Shown here: positions 1 to 11,939 of the stretch, piece by piece
Layout of the letters: the number at the start of each line of letters is the position of its first letter
Position numbering within the stretch: the first letter of the stretch is position 1
From: Symsagittifera roscoffensis
Taxonomy: Eukaryota; Xenacoelomorpha; Acoela; Convolutidae
Assembly (NCBI RefSeq): GCF_963678635.1
Contig: NC_087066.1
Span: 46,969,129 to 47,033,128, forward strand
Direction: 5' to 3'
Length of the DNA: 64,000 bases
The notes under the pieces: generated by a model
Told to the model about the DNA's origin: nothing
Databases searched by the model: none
The model's input: the letters and a program-made list of their open reading frames with translations, nothing else
Position numbers and translations under genes: made by a program

Positions 1-120
1 GTCCTTGAGACAAATTGCTGTTTTTGACAGTCAGCCTTAACCAAAGCTAAACCGAATTAGAGCAAAAAACAGTTAAAAAAGGATGTAACCCCCTTTTTAG
101 TATATTATTACATGGTAAGG

Positions 121-182
121 TGGGGGGCTCAAACCTACACCAGACCCTCAGAACCCAGGGTGTATGCGCTCAGCTACTGTTC
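121..182 (-). repeat. tRNA-like fragment, possibly a SINE head
   Basis: Read on the minus strand, this stretch has a GTAGCTGAGCGCATACACC-like A-box region, a short CCCT/AGGG stem and a GGTTTGAGCCCC B-box-like sequence with tRNA-like spacing. A full cloverleaf does not form, so a tRNA-derived SINE or a tRNA relic is more likely than a working tRNA. Confidence 0.3.
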
Positions 183-437
183 TTATGTGTAGTTTGGTCA
201 AATCATATTCGAGTTTGTCTTTAGTTTATATGCACTTATACTCTCGCTTACAATTGCTCTGCAACATCCTCTGCCCCAAAACAAGGAAAAACGGGAGCGT
301 AAAGAATGGTTGAACGAGCGCCGCGCCTTACAATGAATAGCTCGACGTCCGTAACGCAGAAGCTTGTGTCGAGAGATGGGATCGTTTTGATGTATAGCGC
401 TCTAGTCGTGAGGCAAGTAAACAAAATCCCCTTTTTT

Positions 438-1025
438 TCAGTACTTCTCCATATTGGAACTAAGAACGGGCCGAAGTAACCACAACTTTATAACAGGAAG
501 GGGCTCGCTTGTACCACAACCTTTCAACCGGCAGATCAGACATAATAGGTAGACAATTTTAGCTTCTAGCTTTTGGTGTGTGAAACAATTGTTTTCGATG
601 TTTCGGAGCAAACAACGAGGCTTCAGAACGGTGAAATTCAAATTCACAATTGCACACATATAATGCAAGACCTGATGAAAATGCTTAAAGTGCAAACGCC
701 TCATCTTCAATCGAACCAAATGATGGCAGGCATAAAGTATTATTGGATGCCTACTATCATATACAGTATCAAATAAACGACTGATGCGCCGAGTCGAGCA
801 TATGGTTCCAGCTGGACCAATGAACGGTGAATAATTGGTAATTCTCCTGTTTCTCGTAATGGCTTTACCAGGATAAAGCAACCTCATTTCGGTAGTAAAC
901 GACTCGGACTGTGCCAGATGTATTAGATTTTGCTCTGCTATATCCAACTCAGTGGGATCTGTTATCTCGATGGTGTTTGCGCAGAGGTGTCTGTGTGAGG
1001 GCAACAGACGCAACAAAAAGGCCAC
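438..1025 (-). pseudogene. BEL/Pao integrase N-terminal region
   Basis: A 195-codon open frame with LDIAEQNLIHLAQSESF, RRITNYSPFIGPAGTI and RHPIILYACHHLVRL, then HFKHFHQ. This is the zinc-binding start of the BEL/Pao integrase (HH near HPIIL). The expected glycine-rich RVGGRL block is degraded and the catalytic core is not readable, so it is a relic. Confidence 0.7.
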
Positions 1026-1320
1026 CGCACAATTGTACTTAACAGTGAGTTAATTTGTCCCAATTGCCGAACAGATGTTCAGTAATTTTCGTTGGCAAAA
1101 CTCAAGTTACAAACGTGGAGGCGTTCTCAAGACAAGTGTCAATATCACACGAAGGACTCTTTAGTCGGAGTCTACTGATAATCTTTGTGTCTGGTTTGAA
1201 AGGCCAGTCAGTAGTTCTCAGTATACTCGGGCCATTATCCCAGATGGTTTCCTTGAGAGTTTCCGAAGAAATCCCTCGTGTACCGGTATCAGCTGGGTTA
1301 TCGCCACTAAGTATAAGATG

Positions 1321-1720
1321 CTATTGATCTATTGTGGTGGACTCCAGAATCTCAGCAGTGCAATTGCCAACAAACACAGGCAATTTGCTGCACGAGTTAA
1401 GCCACTGCAGAACAGTGGTACTGTCTGTCCGCATAAAGACGTCGGGAACTTCAAATGTGAGACCTTTTGAAATTTCTTTTTTCAAACTGGTTGCCAGAAG
1501 GGCTGCTTGAAGCTTCAGCTTTGGTATTATCAAAAGCGCTTTCTTAGGCGCTACGCGGGGTTTGCCAAACACGAAGGCTCTTTCGATTTTATGCAAACTC
1601 GTTTTTCACGCACGAAGAAAAGATACGGCGCAGAACACATCCTGCGAACTATCACCGAACATGTGGAGTTCGATTCGGTCGAAAAGCTTGGTGAAATAAC
1701 TACGGTTTTTTGCCAGAGTG
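1321..1720 (-). pseudogene. BEL/Pao RNase H domain, broken
   Basis: ELHMFGDSSQDVFCAVSFLR and then, after a stop, KPRVAPKKALLIIPKLKLQA and MRTDSTTVLQWLNS follow the BEL/Pao RNase H order. The catalytic Asp of MFGDSS and of RTDST are visible. At least one in-frame stop separates the two parts. Confidence 0.8.
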
Positions 1721-2139
1721 CCTAACAAAGGAAGGCTGGAGTGCCACTCAAGAAGCCCTTATTTCATTTCCTTAGGGAGATCATTGTCCCATTTTTGGCC
1801 ATTGATTCGTCATATGTCTTTTGAAAGCAGGCAAGCCCGAACGGTATGTGGGGCTACTAAAGCAATTGAGTGAAAAACAGAGGATATAAAATTCATAAAA
1901 GTACGCTGGGTTATTGCTTTGTGTAGTGGTTGAACAACACCTCTACTGACTTTTAAGTATCGTTACTTTAATCTCATTTCAGACCGAGGACTTGCGATGA
2001 GTGGCCTGGACTGAAGCAAATATTTTTCACCGATATGTTTGACTCGCGATTATCAGGGCTCAGGGCATTTGCTATTGAGGTGTCCTTCTTGACAAACTCT
2101 GTCAAATTAAAACCACTTAATTTCAGTAGTTAGACTAAA

Positions 2140-3160
2140 TCCCTGCTTAATTATAGTGCTTGTTCAATGTTTTCGGAAGAGTCTAGATAGTGATCCATGT
2201 AGAAATTGCGGACTACAGGTAAAGCAGCTTCGGGGTAAGCCTCTTGATGGTCAGATGCAGTCTTTTGCAAAGCTTTGTTCGTTCATGTAGGTGAATCACG
2301 AGCGACGTGATATGACGTGTGTATTGGTGATTAACCACATTTGATGTGGGGTCCTCCCGCCACAAAATAGGAGGGAAGGTTGATCTCGCTCAGGAACTTC
2401 AACTTGCATGAACATACCTTCATTATCGAAAGAAACGGCGTACTTATGTTGTTAGAAACGTAAAAGCACAAAAATGAGATTTTGCAGAAGATCTGGCCAC
2501 CCAAGAGTGACTTAATTAGGGAAATTATATTGAAAATTTATGCCCCATTTGGGACGCGGCGCACCCTGCCGAGTTTGTTCGGGTTCAACACCGGATGATG
2601 CGGGGGATACTGTTCACTGTCCACTCGTGAACTGGGATCATGTGGACGAACAGTAATGACATATCCCTTTTGAATATCATCTCCTGTGGTTTCTGCATAA
2701 TTTTCACGGAGTGCTGGATCTTTGTTCAATTTCTTTTCTAACAACTTGAATTGTGCCAACGAAGAGAAATAGTTATTAGGCAAACTAGTTTCACTTTCAT
2801 TCCAAAGCATTGGTGCTTTATATCTCTCACCTGTGAGGTTTCTTTTTGATGAAACTGAGAGGTTTCATTTTTCAGAATTGACAAAAACACGTTTGTCAGT
2901 AGCGGAACGGGCGTCTACTTGCTTGAAAGCTCCATACAACTCTAACTCATAATATGTTGGGTTTTGATCAGCCAGAGAAGTGTCCTCAACAACATGTTTA
3001 AAGAAAGATGAATTTGAGCCAAAGACTGGGGGTAACGAACCGCTAATGACCAAACCTATCGGAAGGCGTACGGCGCACGGTGATTTTGAGTCCTCCCTAG
3101 AAGGTACTCAACGGGTCTTACTGCGTGGTAGAAATCCTGCCCTATGGTTATCTCAACTAC
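2140..3160 (-). pseudogene. BEL/Pao reverse transcriptase, broken
   Basis: The frame at 3053-2865 has VISGSLPP and, after a gap, the BEL/Pao spacing SLADQNPTYYELELYGAFK. A second piece at 2810-2538 holds MLWNESETSLPNN, QFKLLEKKLNKDPALRENY and YPPHHPVLNPNKLGRVRRV, typical of the BEL/Pao RT N-terminal half. A third frame near 2.27-2.14 kb reads ALPVVRNFYMDHYLDS, where the catalytic YxDD box has become YMDH. The enzyme would be inactive. Confidence 0.85.
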
Positions 3161-3463
3161 ATCATATTTGTATTGTGTCGGTTTTAATGGAGCCAATTAT
3201 TGTATTTTTCCTGAAGTTCAGGAAGTTTCATGATATTAGATACAAAACGGATATTGTCTTTAACAAAAGCTTTGAACGAAAACGAAAAGTCGCTACTGTT
3301 AATTTTGATGGAAATTTCGAATCTCACTTGATAAGTTTTTATCAACATTATAAAAATTGAATCCATTTATGTTGAGACTAACTGGAGTACCAACCGAATT
3401 GTTTTATTCGATTCAGAAGAAACGGCAAGTGATGGAATAGGCGAGAGACCTTCAGTTGACTCC

Positions 3464-3823
3464 TCAGTAATCATCACCGACGGCCGCGTGAGTGAACACA
3501 TTTTTGATCATTGTCTCTTTTTTTGACGAAGAGTCTTCTTCATCCTCTCTTGGTGGGAATACCTTCTCTGCTCCATGTAGAAGCTCAATGTGGGTGCTTT
3601 CACAATAAGATTTTGTGCATTTTCTGGTCTTTGGGCACTTCGGAAAACTATGATTGCTCTGTAAACAAGCAGAGCAAAGCATCTGCTCGGCGACATACTT
3701 GGCTCGTTGTGTGGCAGTCTTCTCTTTGAATACGGTACAGTGCCAGAGAGCAATTTGTTCTTTGCACAAGGAGCAGGGAGGAAACTTTGATTTTTTCGTA
3801 GACTTTTCACCTACTATTATCAT
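3464..3823 (-). pseudogene. BEL/Pao Gag C-terminal cysteine-rich region
   Basis: A 119-codon open frame with the Cys/His spacing of BEL/Pao Gag: CSLCKEQIALWHC, then LCSACLQSNHSFPKC, then C-x4-C-x3-H with ELLH. In BEL/Pao elements this region binds RNA and lies just before the protease. The next recognisable part downstream is the RT lead-in at 3.05 kb, with the protease too decayed to place. Confidence 0.7.
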
Positions 3824-4381
3824 TTGAAAAACACCTTTGTAGCTACTTTTGACTTGACGGGCTATTCGGTTAACTTTTAGAGTTTAGCAACATTAAACTC
3901 TCATGGCCCTCAGTCTTTTCCTTGAGCCACTCATTAGAGTCCCATAAAGTCGGTCGCTGCCTGATATTTCTAATGGTGTGCGTTTACCACGCCTCTTTGA
4001 GGTTTGGGGGAAGCTTGCTGATCGCTTGGCTTAAAAATTTACACTTTTGAGGTCATTAGGGAAAGACAAAGACTTGAAAACAGCGACGAGTCCGGAAATA
4101 ATGAGGAAAAAGCCTGTTACGTTTTACGATTTGCGGATTTTTAGCATTTTTAGGTATATAAGTTTTTCATCATCACTGATCATGACTTAGTCAACCATCT
4201 ACTTGCACTGGCCGAACCATTCGTGCCAGTTAAGTGTGTTCCCGTCAAATTGCGTCACCTTTCATTCAGGAAGATGATACTTGCGGCTCTGCATAAGTAT
4301 TTCTTTTAGCTCTCTTGCCGATAGTGGACTCTCAAATGACGCTCCAGAAGGCATGTCAGGATTTGTTGCTGGGTATTTGCG

Positions 4382-4876
4382 TTAAAAACCAGGATAGTTA
4401 GCACTAGCTTGTGCATGACTCTGCGGACGATTTTCAGGCTGAGTAAAGTACACAGTCCCGCCAATTGTATAGGGAACGATGTTCTTGGGTAGAACATCTG
4501 GAGTCACTGCTGAAAACACATATGAAGATTCAGCAAGGTGTTGTTGAGCTGTCATCAAAGAATCAGTAACTGCTGCTCTCCATAAATGGCTAAAAGGATT
4601 ATAATATTCACTCGAAAATTTCAAACTGCTACCTGTTACACTTAAAGGCTGTTGAGACGGGGCTACAGATGCTTGCTAGCTAGAAATTACTGGCCCATGC
4701 GTGTGTCGACTAACTGGAAGATGAATAGGTTGAGGTACATTTGATGCAGGAACGAACCGTGCAAAACAATCATTGAAATTTACGAATGTTGTTGGTGTAG
4801 AGTAGCTACCAGAAAAAACTTGCATAACTGTGCTTGGATTTATAGGAACCAAATCATCGGGTCTGCCAAAATACAT
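4382..4876 (-). pseudogene. Possible BEL/Pao gag N-terminal remnant
   Basis: Two open stretches (4876-4676 and 4624-4382) lie just upstream of the zinc-knuckle region in the direction of the BEL/Pao element. They are rich in Pro, Ser, Thr and Gln with no motif I recognise. Position suggests they belong to the gag of the same element, but this is inference. Confidence 0.35.
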
Positions 4877-5056
4877 TCCTGGATCACTTCTGGGTTTTAT
4901 TTTTTATTACAATTAATTTTGATCTGGGTTTAATTTTTTATTACAATTAGTCGATTTTGATCTGGGTTTCATTTTTTATTACAAATAATTAAAGTTTATT
5001 CTAGTTTATAAATGTTCACTAGATTAATTGTTTTGCACTTGTTTTTTAATAAAAGC

Positions 5057-5441
5057 CAGGGGCGGATCTAGGATTTTCTCGAAGGGGGCGGATTTTCAAA
5101 AAAATGTCGAAAACTTTTGTCGATACTTTTTTAGAGGTCAACCAAACTGATTTTCCGAGCCCTCCCAGAACACTAAAAAGGCCGTATTTTGACGAAACAT
5201 TTTGCGTTGCTGGGAATTTTTTTGAAAAAATGGGCGAATAAAGCTTGCGTTTTTTTGGCGCGCGCTCCTTCGTCAAAATTAGTATATTTTGGCGCCAAAG
5301 GCGCCTTAAGAAAAGTTTTACGGTCCGTCACCAAATATGGACATCTCAAAATAGTACACAGGTGGACCCTTTGGGTCGGTAGGGGGTCGAATCACTGAGA
5401 GGGGGGTTTAGCCCCCGCCACCGCATTAAAATCCGCCCCTG
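5057..5441. mobile_element. hAT-like MITE, full copy (385 bp)
   Basis: The ends are inverted: CAGGGGCGGAT at the left and ATCCGCCCCTG at the right. The inside has no coding content. The flanking 8-bp words (about ataaaagc and cttagagc) are related but not identical, in line with an old 8-bp hAT target duplication. Copies of the same family lie in ABCB introns. Confidence 0.7.
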
Positions 5442-5514
5442 CTTAGAGCTAGATCATAATTGTTCATTGTTTTGTTTTCCACGCAAACCAAAAAACAATT
5501 CCACGCGACCGAAT

Positions 5515-5612
5515 TGGATACAGCGCGACTTCCCGACCATGGTGGAGAGGACGCGCCTTTCCAGACCAAGGCGGAGATGGCGCGACATTCCAGATCACGG
5601 TGGAGACACCCC
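5515..5612. repeat. Three-copy ~30-bp minisatellite with GCGCGAC
   Basis: Three imperfect units, each starting GCGCGAC or GCGCCTT and containing CCNGAYCANGGYGGAGA. The GCGCGAC word also dominates the arrays in ABCB intron 5. No gene is visible here. Confidence 0.6.
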
Positions 5613-5799
5613 AACCCAAAAATAGTTATCACTTTTTCCATGACCGAGGAGACGGGGCCATCAAGAAAAAAACTATCTGTAATGGTTAGTAGATTCCAAA
5701 ATACTTCATTTGCACGGTTGAACTGGTGTAAACCCAGTCTTTTTAGTTCATTGACAAATTGTGGATTTCACTAAAAGATTGAAGAATCTACTAATCATT

Positions 5800-7020
5800 G
5801 CAGTTCTGTTAAAAAATTTACCATGAATTTTTTTACAGCTGCATAATCTGCCAACAAACGCAGAGTTCGCAACACGACTTAATATATTCACTCAGTCCAG
5901 ATTCTGCGACACAAAAACTTTAGCGAACTTATTTTAGTGGATTTTGAAAAAAAAAACGGAAAATATTTTGGCTATAAAAAAATTATAATTAGTCCGCTCA
6001 TTGAAAATGGGGAAGAATTTTGTGTTCGAGTTTGTTTTAGTTTTGTTTCCACCTTTTTTCCGCGCAAAGTTATGTCTGGGTCGAGTGATTCGAACGACTT
6101 TAAATAATTTCCATACAGTTATTTCGGTATCGAAAAGAACAAGGTTGAAAATTGATTTTTCGTCTGAAACAATTTAAGCCTTTACTCAATTTGAAAAAAT
6201 TTACTCGTGTTAAAACAGTTTTTCGAGTTTTCAACGCCAACTTAACAATCAAAAACTTTAAATCTTCGAAAAGTATCTTTAAAAACTTTCATATAATACT
6301 AGTTTAAAAAATACACAACTTCAGTTAAATTTTAAAATTTCAGGCAGTAAATTCACGTAGTTGCATCAAGAAGTGTCTTAAAAGCAGGTAATTTTTATTC
6401 CTGTCATTTTTTTTAGCTCAAATCAGTTTCAAATATTACAATCAGATGTTCAACGTTTTTAAATTATTGTTGTTTTGAATCATGGGTTTTCGTCGAAAAG
6501 GTGTTGAATAGGTTGAACCTCTGAAAGGAAAACTAATAAAGTCAAAAAAAGTATAAATAATATCATTGTTAATTTTGTGAACTGATTTTATGAATTTGGA
6601 ATTTCCATGCAGCCCGACTCTCGACTGAATAAATATTGGTAATTTTTCTCATAACTCTATCTGAAACCCGAGTTATTGACCATTCTGAAAGCATGTCGAT
6701 CAAAGAACTCCACAACACAGTCTGTAAAAAATGTTGCTCCTACCATCTACAAATAATGGGTTTTTTAAACTAGTTTTCCTACAGGCAATAATAAATGTTT
6801 AATGTCGGTTAATCTTAGGTTAAATTTATCACACGCAACTTGTAACAGAAAGCAACATGAATTGTTTTATGTAGGTTGATTTTTAGATAAAAATTATCAC
6901 AAACAAATTAAAGATTCTATCCTGCAAAACCAAGATCAACTTATATCTCATTAACAGTTATTTTTCCGACCATATTTAAAATATGAAAGGTGCTTAGCAT
7001 CAAAAACCATTTCAAAAAAA
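5800..7020. other. Gene-free AT-rich stretch
   Basis: No open frame of note, no RNA gene and no clear repeat boundary; just AT-rich non-coding DNA. Confidence 0.6.
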
Positions 7021-7720
7021 TTATAATTTCGATATAATTATAATCAATTATACTTGATTATGATCCATTATTTTTATTCAAATTTCTGATTCATAAGTTT
7101 TGCACAAAATTCCATTATACTTGATTGTAATTGATTATAACCCTTTTGTTTGTCCATTTTGTCCTCGAAATTGCATTTAAATTGCTTATATTTTATCTTT
7201 TTGTAGACGTTGGCTCCTATGAAAATTGAAAATTTTTTTTAAAAAGTTTTCCAATGAATTCAAACTTATAAGTTTTTTTTTCAATTCTTCCCCATTAGAG
7301 TTGTTTCGTGATGCTTATTTTAAATTTTTCAACCACCAAAACTTCAGCAAATTGATATAGTTTCATATTGATTCGAAGATTTATTTTTCAGCTACGGCGG
7401 GAACCTTTCCACTTATATGGTGGTAAAACTTTGTTCAGATGAACCAAAATTTTCAAGAGTTCTCTTATAGAGATTTTCATATTGACAAAAAAGTATTTGA
7501 ATAATGTTTTGAATTGACAAATTTTTGCCAAATTCAAAATATAATTTGAATAATGTTTTGAATTGACAAATTTTTGCCAAAATATGAGAATATAATCGAT
7601 TATAATCGATTATAATTGATTTTAAGGGTTTTTTGTAAGAACTACAATCATTTATAATCAATTATAGGAGATTATAATCTCTTGAAAAATTTCACAATTA
7701 TAATCAATAACAAAATCGTT
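7020..7720 (-). repeat. Dispersed element with ATTATAATCGATTATAAT-rich ends, copy A
   Basis: Both ends are packed with ATAATCGATTATAAT-type words. The middle, read on the minus strand, contains TTTGGTTCATCTGAAC and later AGCCAACGTCTAC and GGACAAACAAAAGGG. The same words in the same order occur at 43.4-44.5 kb on the plus strand, so this is a repeat family. It also holds a ~60-bp direct duplication (about 7490-7580). Confidence 0.65.
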
Positions 7721-8440
7721 TGAACACCTCAACATCTCCAATCTTTGTCAAAAAAACTATGCATTATTCAAATTTTGCCTCACCATATTTAATATTAAAA
7801 CATCAGGGTAATGTTAGAGTATCTGATATCTCAAATATTTTAGTTTTCTGAAAAACGGGTTTAAACACAAAAATTGCTTACCATCGAAAGCTGTTTGAGA
7901 AAACATGAACTGTTCGAGTTTTGCGTCATCGCATGAAGTATGACTCATCAAGGTCATAATATATTAACTTAAATCTCAAAAACTCTTCATTTTTCAACTA
8001 TAGTTATGAACATGAAAGTTACTCAGCATCAAAAACTATGTCTAAAACATTATGCATTGTTCAAATTTTGCTTCATTATATGTAGTTTGAAATATCTTGG
8101 TCATGTTATTTTATTTTATACCACAATCGCTATTGTTTTTTTTTGAAGAAGGGCATGGATATAAAAACTGCATATCGTCGAAAACTATGTCTGACAAAAA
8201 ACGCACTGACAAAACTCATGTGTTTTGACTCATCAAGCTCATAATACATTAACTTATTTTTCAATAACTGTCAATTTTTCTACTATAGTATTAAAGAAAA
8301 AAAATGATCAGCACCAAAATTATGGCTAAAATTTTATGAATTATTCAATTTTTGCCTCATAATTTGTAGTATGCGAGATAAAGGTCATAATGCATAAACT
8401 AATATCTGAATAACTGTTAACTTTTGACTATGGTTTGTTC
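7720..8440 (+). repeat. Left array of ~145-bp monomers
   Basis: About five diverged monomers repeat every 140-145 bp; landmarks are TTTTGCCTCAT, GACTCATCAAGGTCATAAT and GAACATGAAAGTTACTCAGC. Looser copies can be followed back to about 6.95 kb and on to about 8.75 kb. The same monomer occurs in the opposite direction at 11.9-13.1 kb. Confidence 0.75.
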
Positions 8441-8759
8441 AATTTATCTGTAATCCTTATATTAAGGGGTTTTGACTGTAAAGATATGAACTTATCGTTT
8501 GTTCAACACTGAAATTTTAGGTCAAGAAATAAAAATTGATTAGCTTGAGCAGGTTACTTTAAACTATTTATTTATTCAATCACTACTTTTTTTGACATTG
8601 ATCATTAATAGAAAAATACACAGCATTGGTTATTATTTCTAAAACATTTTTTACAAAAAATGGTTTTTCCAGGAGTAAGTATAAGCAATGACTCCCTAAG
8701 GTCATGTTACTTTACTTATCACTTCAGTTTTTTAAACTTTTGATCAAACCACTAAAAAC

Positions 8760-11700
8760 TCGTGAAAAACAGTGAAATTTTTTTATCATACAAAAAAAGA
8801 CTCATCATGTTTAAGTGAACTTAACTGTTAATGATTTGTCGTTTGAATTTTGAGTTTAAGCAAGTTATATTCCTAGCTACTTGATCCAATATCATTCATT
8901 TCGTTGGAAAAAAAATAATAATAATAAATGAGCCTTTTGAGAACAAAAAACTAATTCCTTTCCTCATCATTTAATGCTTTTATGTTTGATATTATAATGA
9001 AAAACGCTGAGATTTGAAAGTTCAGCTTGAAAAATGGTTTTCTAAAGGTCGATATAAAATATCCTGTCATACATTTTAATTAACTAGACGAAACTATAAT
9101 TTAACTGATTTTCATGTTTGCTGTGTTCAAACAGAACATCACAATAAAGTTTTTCGGTTTAAGTTAATTTTTCTAACAACCAATTTATAGACCAGAAATA
9201 GATGCAATGCGCGTCAAAAACAAAAAAAATTGAAGAAGTTTAAATTGGGTAATGATTGTTTAAAATAGTTTTGAGACAACACTTGTCAGCTATTTTGAAT
9301 TATTCACAGAAGAAAATGAACAAATCAAAAAAATTGTCCGTAGAGGCGACTAAATTTGTTATTATCTGTAATCATTATCGTAGATAGTTAAATTATTGTG
9401 GATTGGGCGTTTGAAAACTGGAGCACCACTAATTGACCGCTTTTTGAGTAAAATTAAAAAGATGCAGCAAAAAAGCTTGAATTTTGCAATTTTTTTTAGC
9501 AGTATCAACTTTTTTGAGAATTTTGGATACAATTGAAATTTATCAGTCTAATAAATATTGATTGTATCCTCAATGAAAATTGAATGGGCAAAAAAATGAA
9601 CAAAACATCTTTTTGTTTCAATTTTGAACACTTATTTTGGAATTAATTTGCAGAAAAGCTAATTAAAAACTAATTCGAGGTAACAAATTTTAAAGTTTTG
9701 ATATAATTGAACCAACCAACAGAACAAGTTGAAAATAAATACAAAATAAAGTTTGAATCTCCTATTAATTTTTAATCTTGAGGTACTTTGTTTTGGTTTT
9801 TTCTCTTGATTTATGACGAAAGATACGAAAAAACAGTATTGTGTACTCATCCACAACTAGTTGATCTTGGTGATCCTTTGATAGATGGTCCATCTAAGAT
9901 GGTCCATCTAAGAGTTGATCTAACTAAGGTTAGATTAGCTCAAGGTAGTCCTTAACGGATCACCTTAGATTCCCGAAAGATGGTGCAAAGAGAGTTGACC
10001 TGATGCAAGTTAGGTTGACTCAAGGTGATCCTTCTTGGTGATCCTTAGATAGATGGTCCATCTAAGATGGTCCATCTAAGAGTTGATCTAACTATGGTTA
10101 GATTGGCTCAAGGTAGTCCTTAATGGATCACCTTAGATTCCTGAAAGATAGTTCAAAGAGAGTTAACCTGATGCAAGTTAGGTTGACTCAAGGTGATCCT
10201 TCTTGGTGATCCTTTGATAGATGGTCCATCTAAGATGGTCCATCTAAGAGTTGATCTAACTAAGGTTAGATTAGCTCAAGGTAGTCCTCAGCTAATCTAC
10301 CAGTCAAAATAAATGCGTAGACTGTGTTGCTCGTAATAACAGTAAATTTCAGTTTTTTTTACTAGATATTTCAACAATGTTACAACAAAAAAAAACAAAA
10401 AAAAACGATTTTGAACATACAACTTTTATTAATTAAATAAAAAGTATCTTAACTTCACTTAATGCTGTGTTGAATCGTTTTCATATGTTTGGCTTACATA
10501 GTTTATCTTATTTTTAAGCTGCAAGTAAACACAAACTTCCGAAACTGGGATGTAATTGCAAGAGGATTAAAGTCATTTGAAAACGGTGAAATAGATTTGT
10601 TCACCGTTTTTGCCTATAAAATCTTACTAAAATCTTACTAAAATTTGCGCAAAGTTTTAACAATTAAACAGAATCAAAACTTTAAAAAATTAAAAACTGA
10701 CACAACTGTTAAAATGATTAAGTTTTAAATGAAGGTTAAACACGTATAATGTCTGAAAATAAAAGTTTGATAAAAACTATTAAAAGGTTACACAAATACC
10801 GTCAAGAGCTCAAATATACTGAGAGCTACTATCGTTACAGTTCAAAGAAGAAGCAATAAGCAAACAATCAAGCAATGTCCATCCAAAAATAAATGAATCT
10901 GAATAACTTTTATTTTTAACCCGACATACTAAACAATCCTATTTAGATAAAGATTAAACTTTAGTCGAAAAAACTGTTTTTCTATTAATTTTTATCGAAA
11001 CTGATTTCAACTTTTTAAAGCGAACTATATCGTTTATATGTTATAAAAAGTGAGAAAAAAGTTTCTGCAAAATTTTCAGAAGGTAGCTATGTTTTTAGAT
11101 ACTGACTCACAATTGAACAAAAAGAAACATAAATTTGGAAACTTGAAGAAAACTTTTGAGCTCTACTAACAACATCAGAGTAAAAGTTCAAACTAAAATT
11201 ACTTCTAAAGTACGATTTTTTTACGGCTTGAAGTAGGCAGTATGGTGAACCTGCTTATCTAAACTAAATTTAGCATTACTTATCCGAATGAAGCTTAGTT
11301 TAGTAACGTTTTAACACATAAAAATGTGCAATTTTTTCAACGCAACTTGTGTGGTAAAGAAAAGTAGATGTTCCTAAATTTTATCCGTTATGCATGGAAA
11401 AAGTTTCAAATGTGGTTTTGAATGACTGTTAAATTTATTTTCGCTTTTGATCTATTGTGCAAATGTACCGGTATCGAAGAAATCTGATTGTAGCCGACTG
11501 AAATAAAAAAGGAGCATTTTTGCATAGATTTGATAAAATTTTTAGAATCAGTTCTTTGAAATAGATTAATCGCCAAACTTTTTTAAATTCAGAAAACAAC
11601 AGAAAACTCATGACTTATCGAATCATATTGGAAAATCATCAACTTGCACACTAAAAAAATTGCAACGCAGCTTCCTCTTAAGCGGTTGTTCAAGCAAACG

Positions 11701-11930
11701 AAAAAATGAAGCAAAAATTGAAGTCCTTGGAGAATATTCTTTTGCTTCACTAAAATTAGTTAAACTCAGTTTTATATAATTTATTCAGAAGAAATTAATC
11801 GAACCTGAATCAACAGCGGAAAAGTGGAAACATAAAAAATAATTTCATGTTTTTTTATCAATTTCCGTAAAACAAATTATTTTCCAGAAAAAGCAATTCA
11901 TTGCTAACAAGTTCCGAGTCAAATTTGAAC
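8760..11930. other. Gene-free AT-rich spacer between facing arrays
   Basis: Apart from the 169-bp tandem repeat (9864-10290), I see no coding frame or RNA gene. If the flanking arrays are terminal inverted repeats of one element, this is its inside and it carries no transposase. Confidence 0.55.
9864..10290 (+). repeat. 169-bp tandem repeat, about 2.5 copies
   Basis: The start CTTGGTGATCC recurs near 9866, 10033 and 10202. Each unit has an internal 15-bp doubling of GATGGTCCATCTAA and the paired words AAGGTTAGATTAGCTCAAGG and AAGTTAGGTTGACTCAAGG. The copies are over 95% alike, so the expansion is recent. It lies between the two facing ~145-bp arrays. Confidence 0.9.
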
Positions 11931-11939
11931 AATTCGTAA

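Larger units (their letters stand above)
438..4880 (-). mobile_element. Decayed BEL/Pao LTR retrotransposon, internal part
   Basis: Reading leftwards on the minus strand, the order is gag zinc region, RT, RNase H and integrase, as in BEL/Pao elements. The frames are broken many times by stops and shifts, and the RT catalytic box is altered, so the copy is dead. I could not define LTRs in the window. Confidence 0.85.

Noticed and set aside
9864-10290. CRISPR-like array
   Set aside because: Units are 169 bp and adjoin without unique spacers; this is a eukaryotic tandem repeat.
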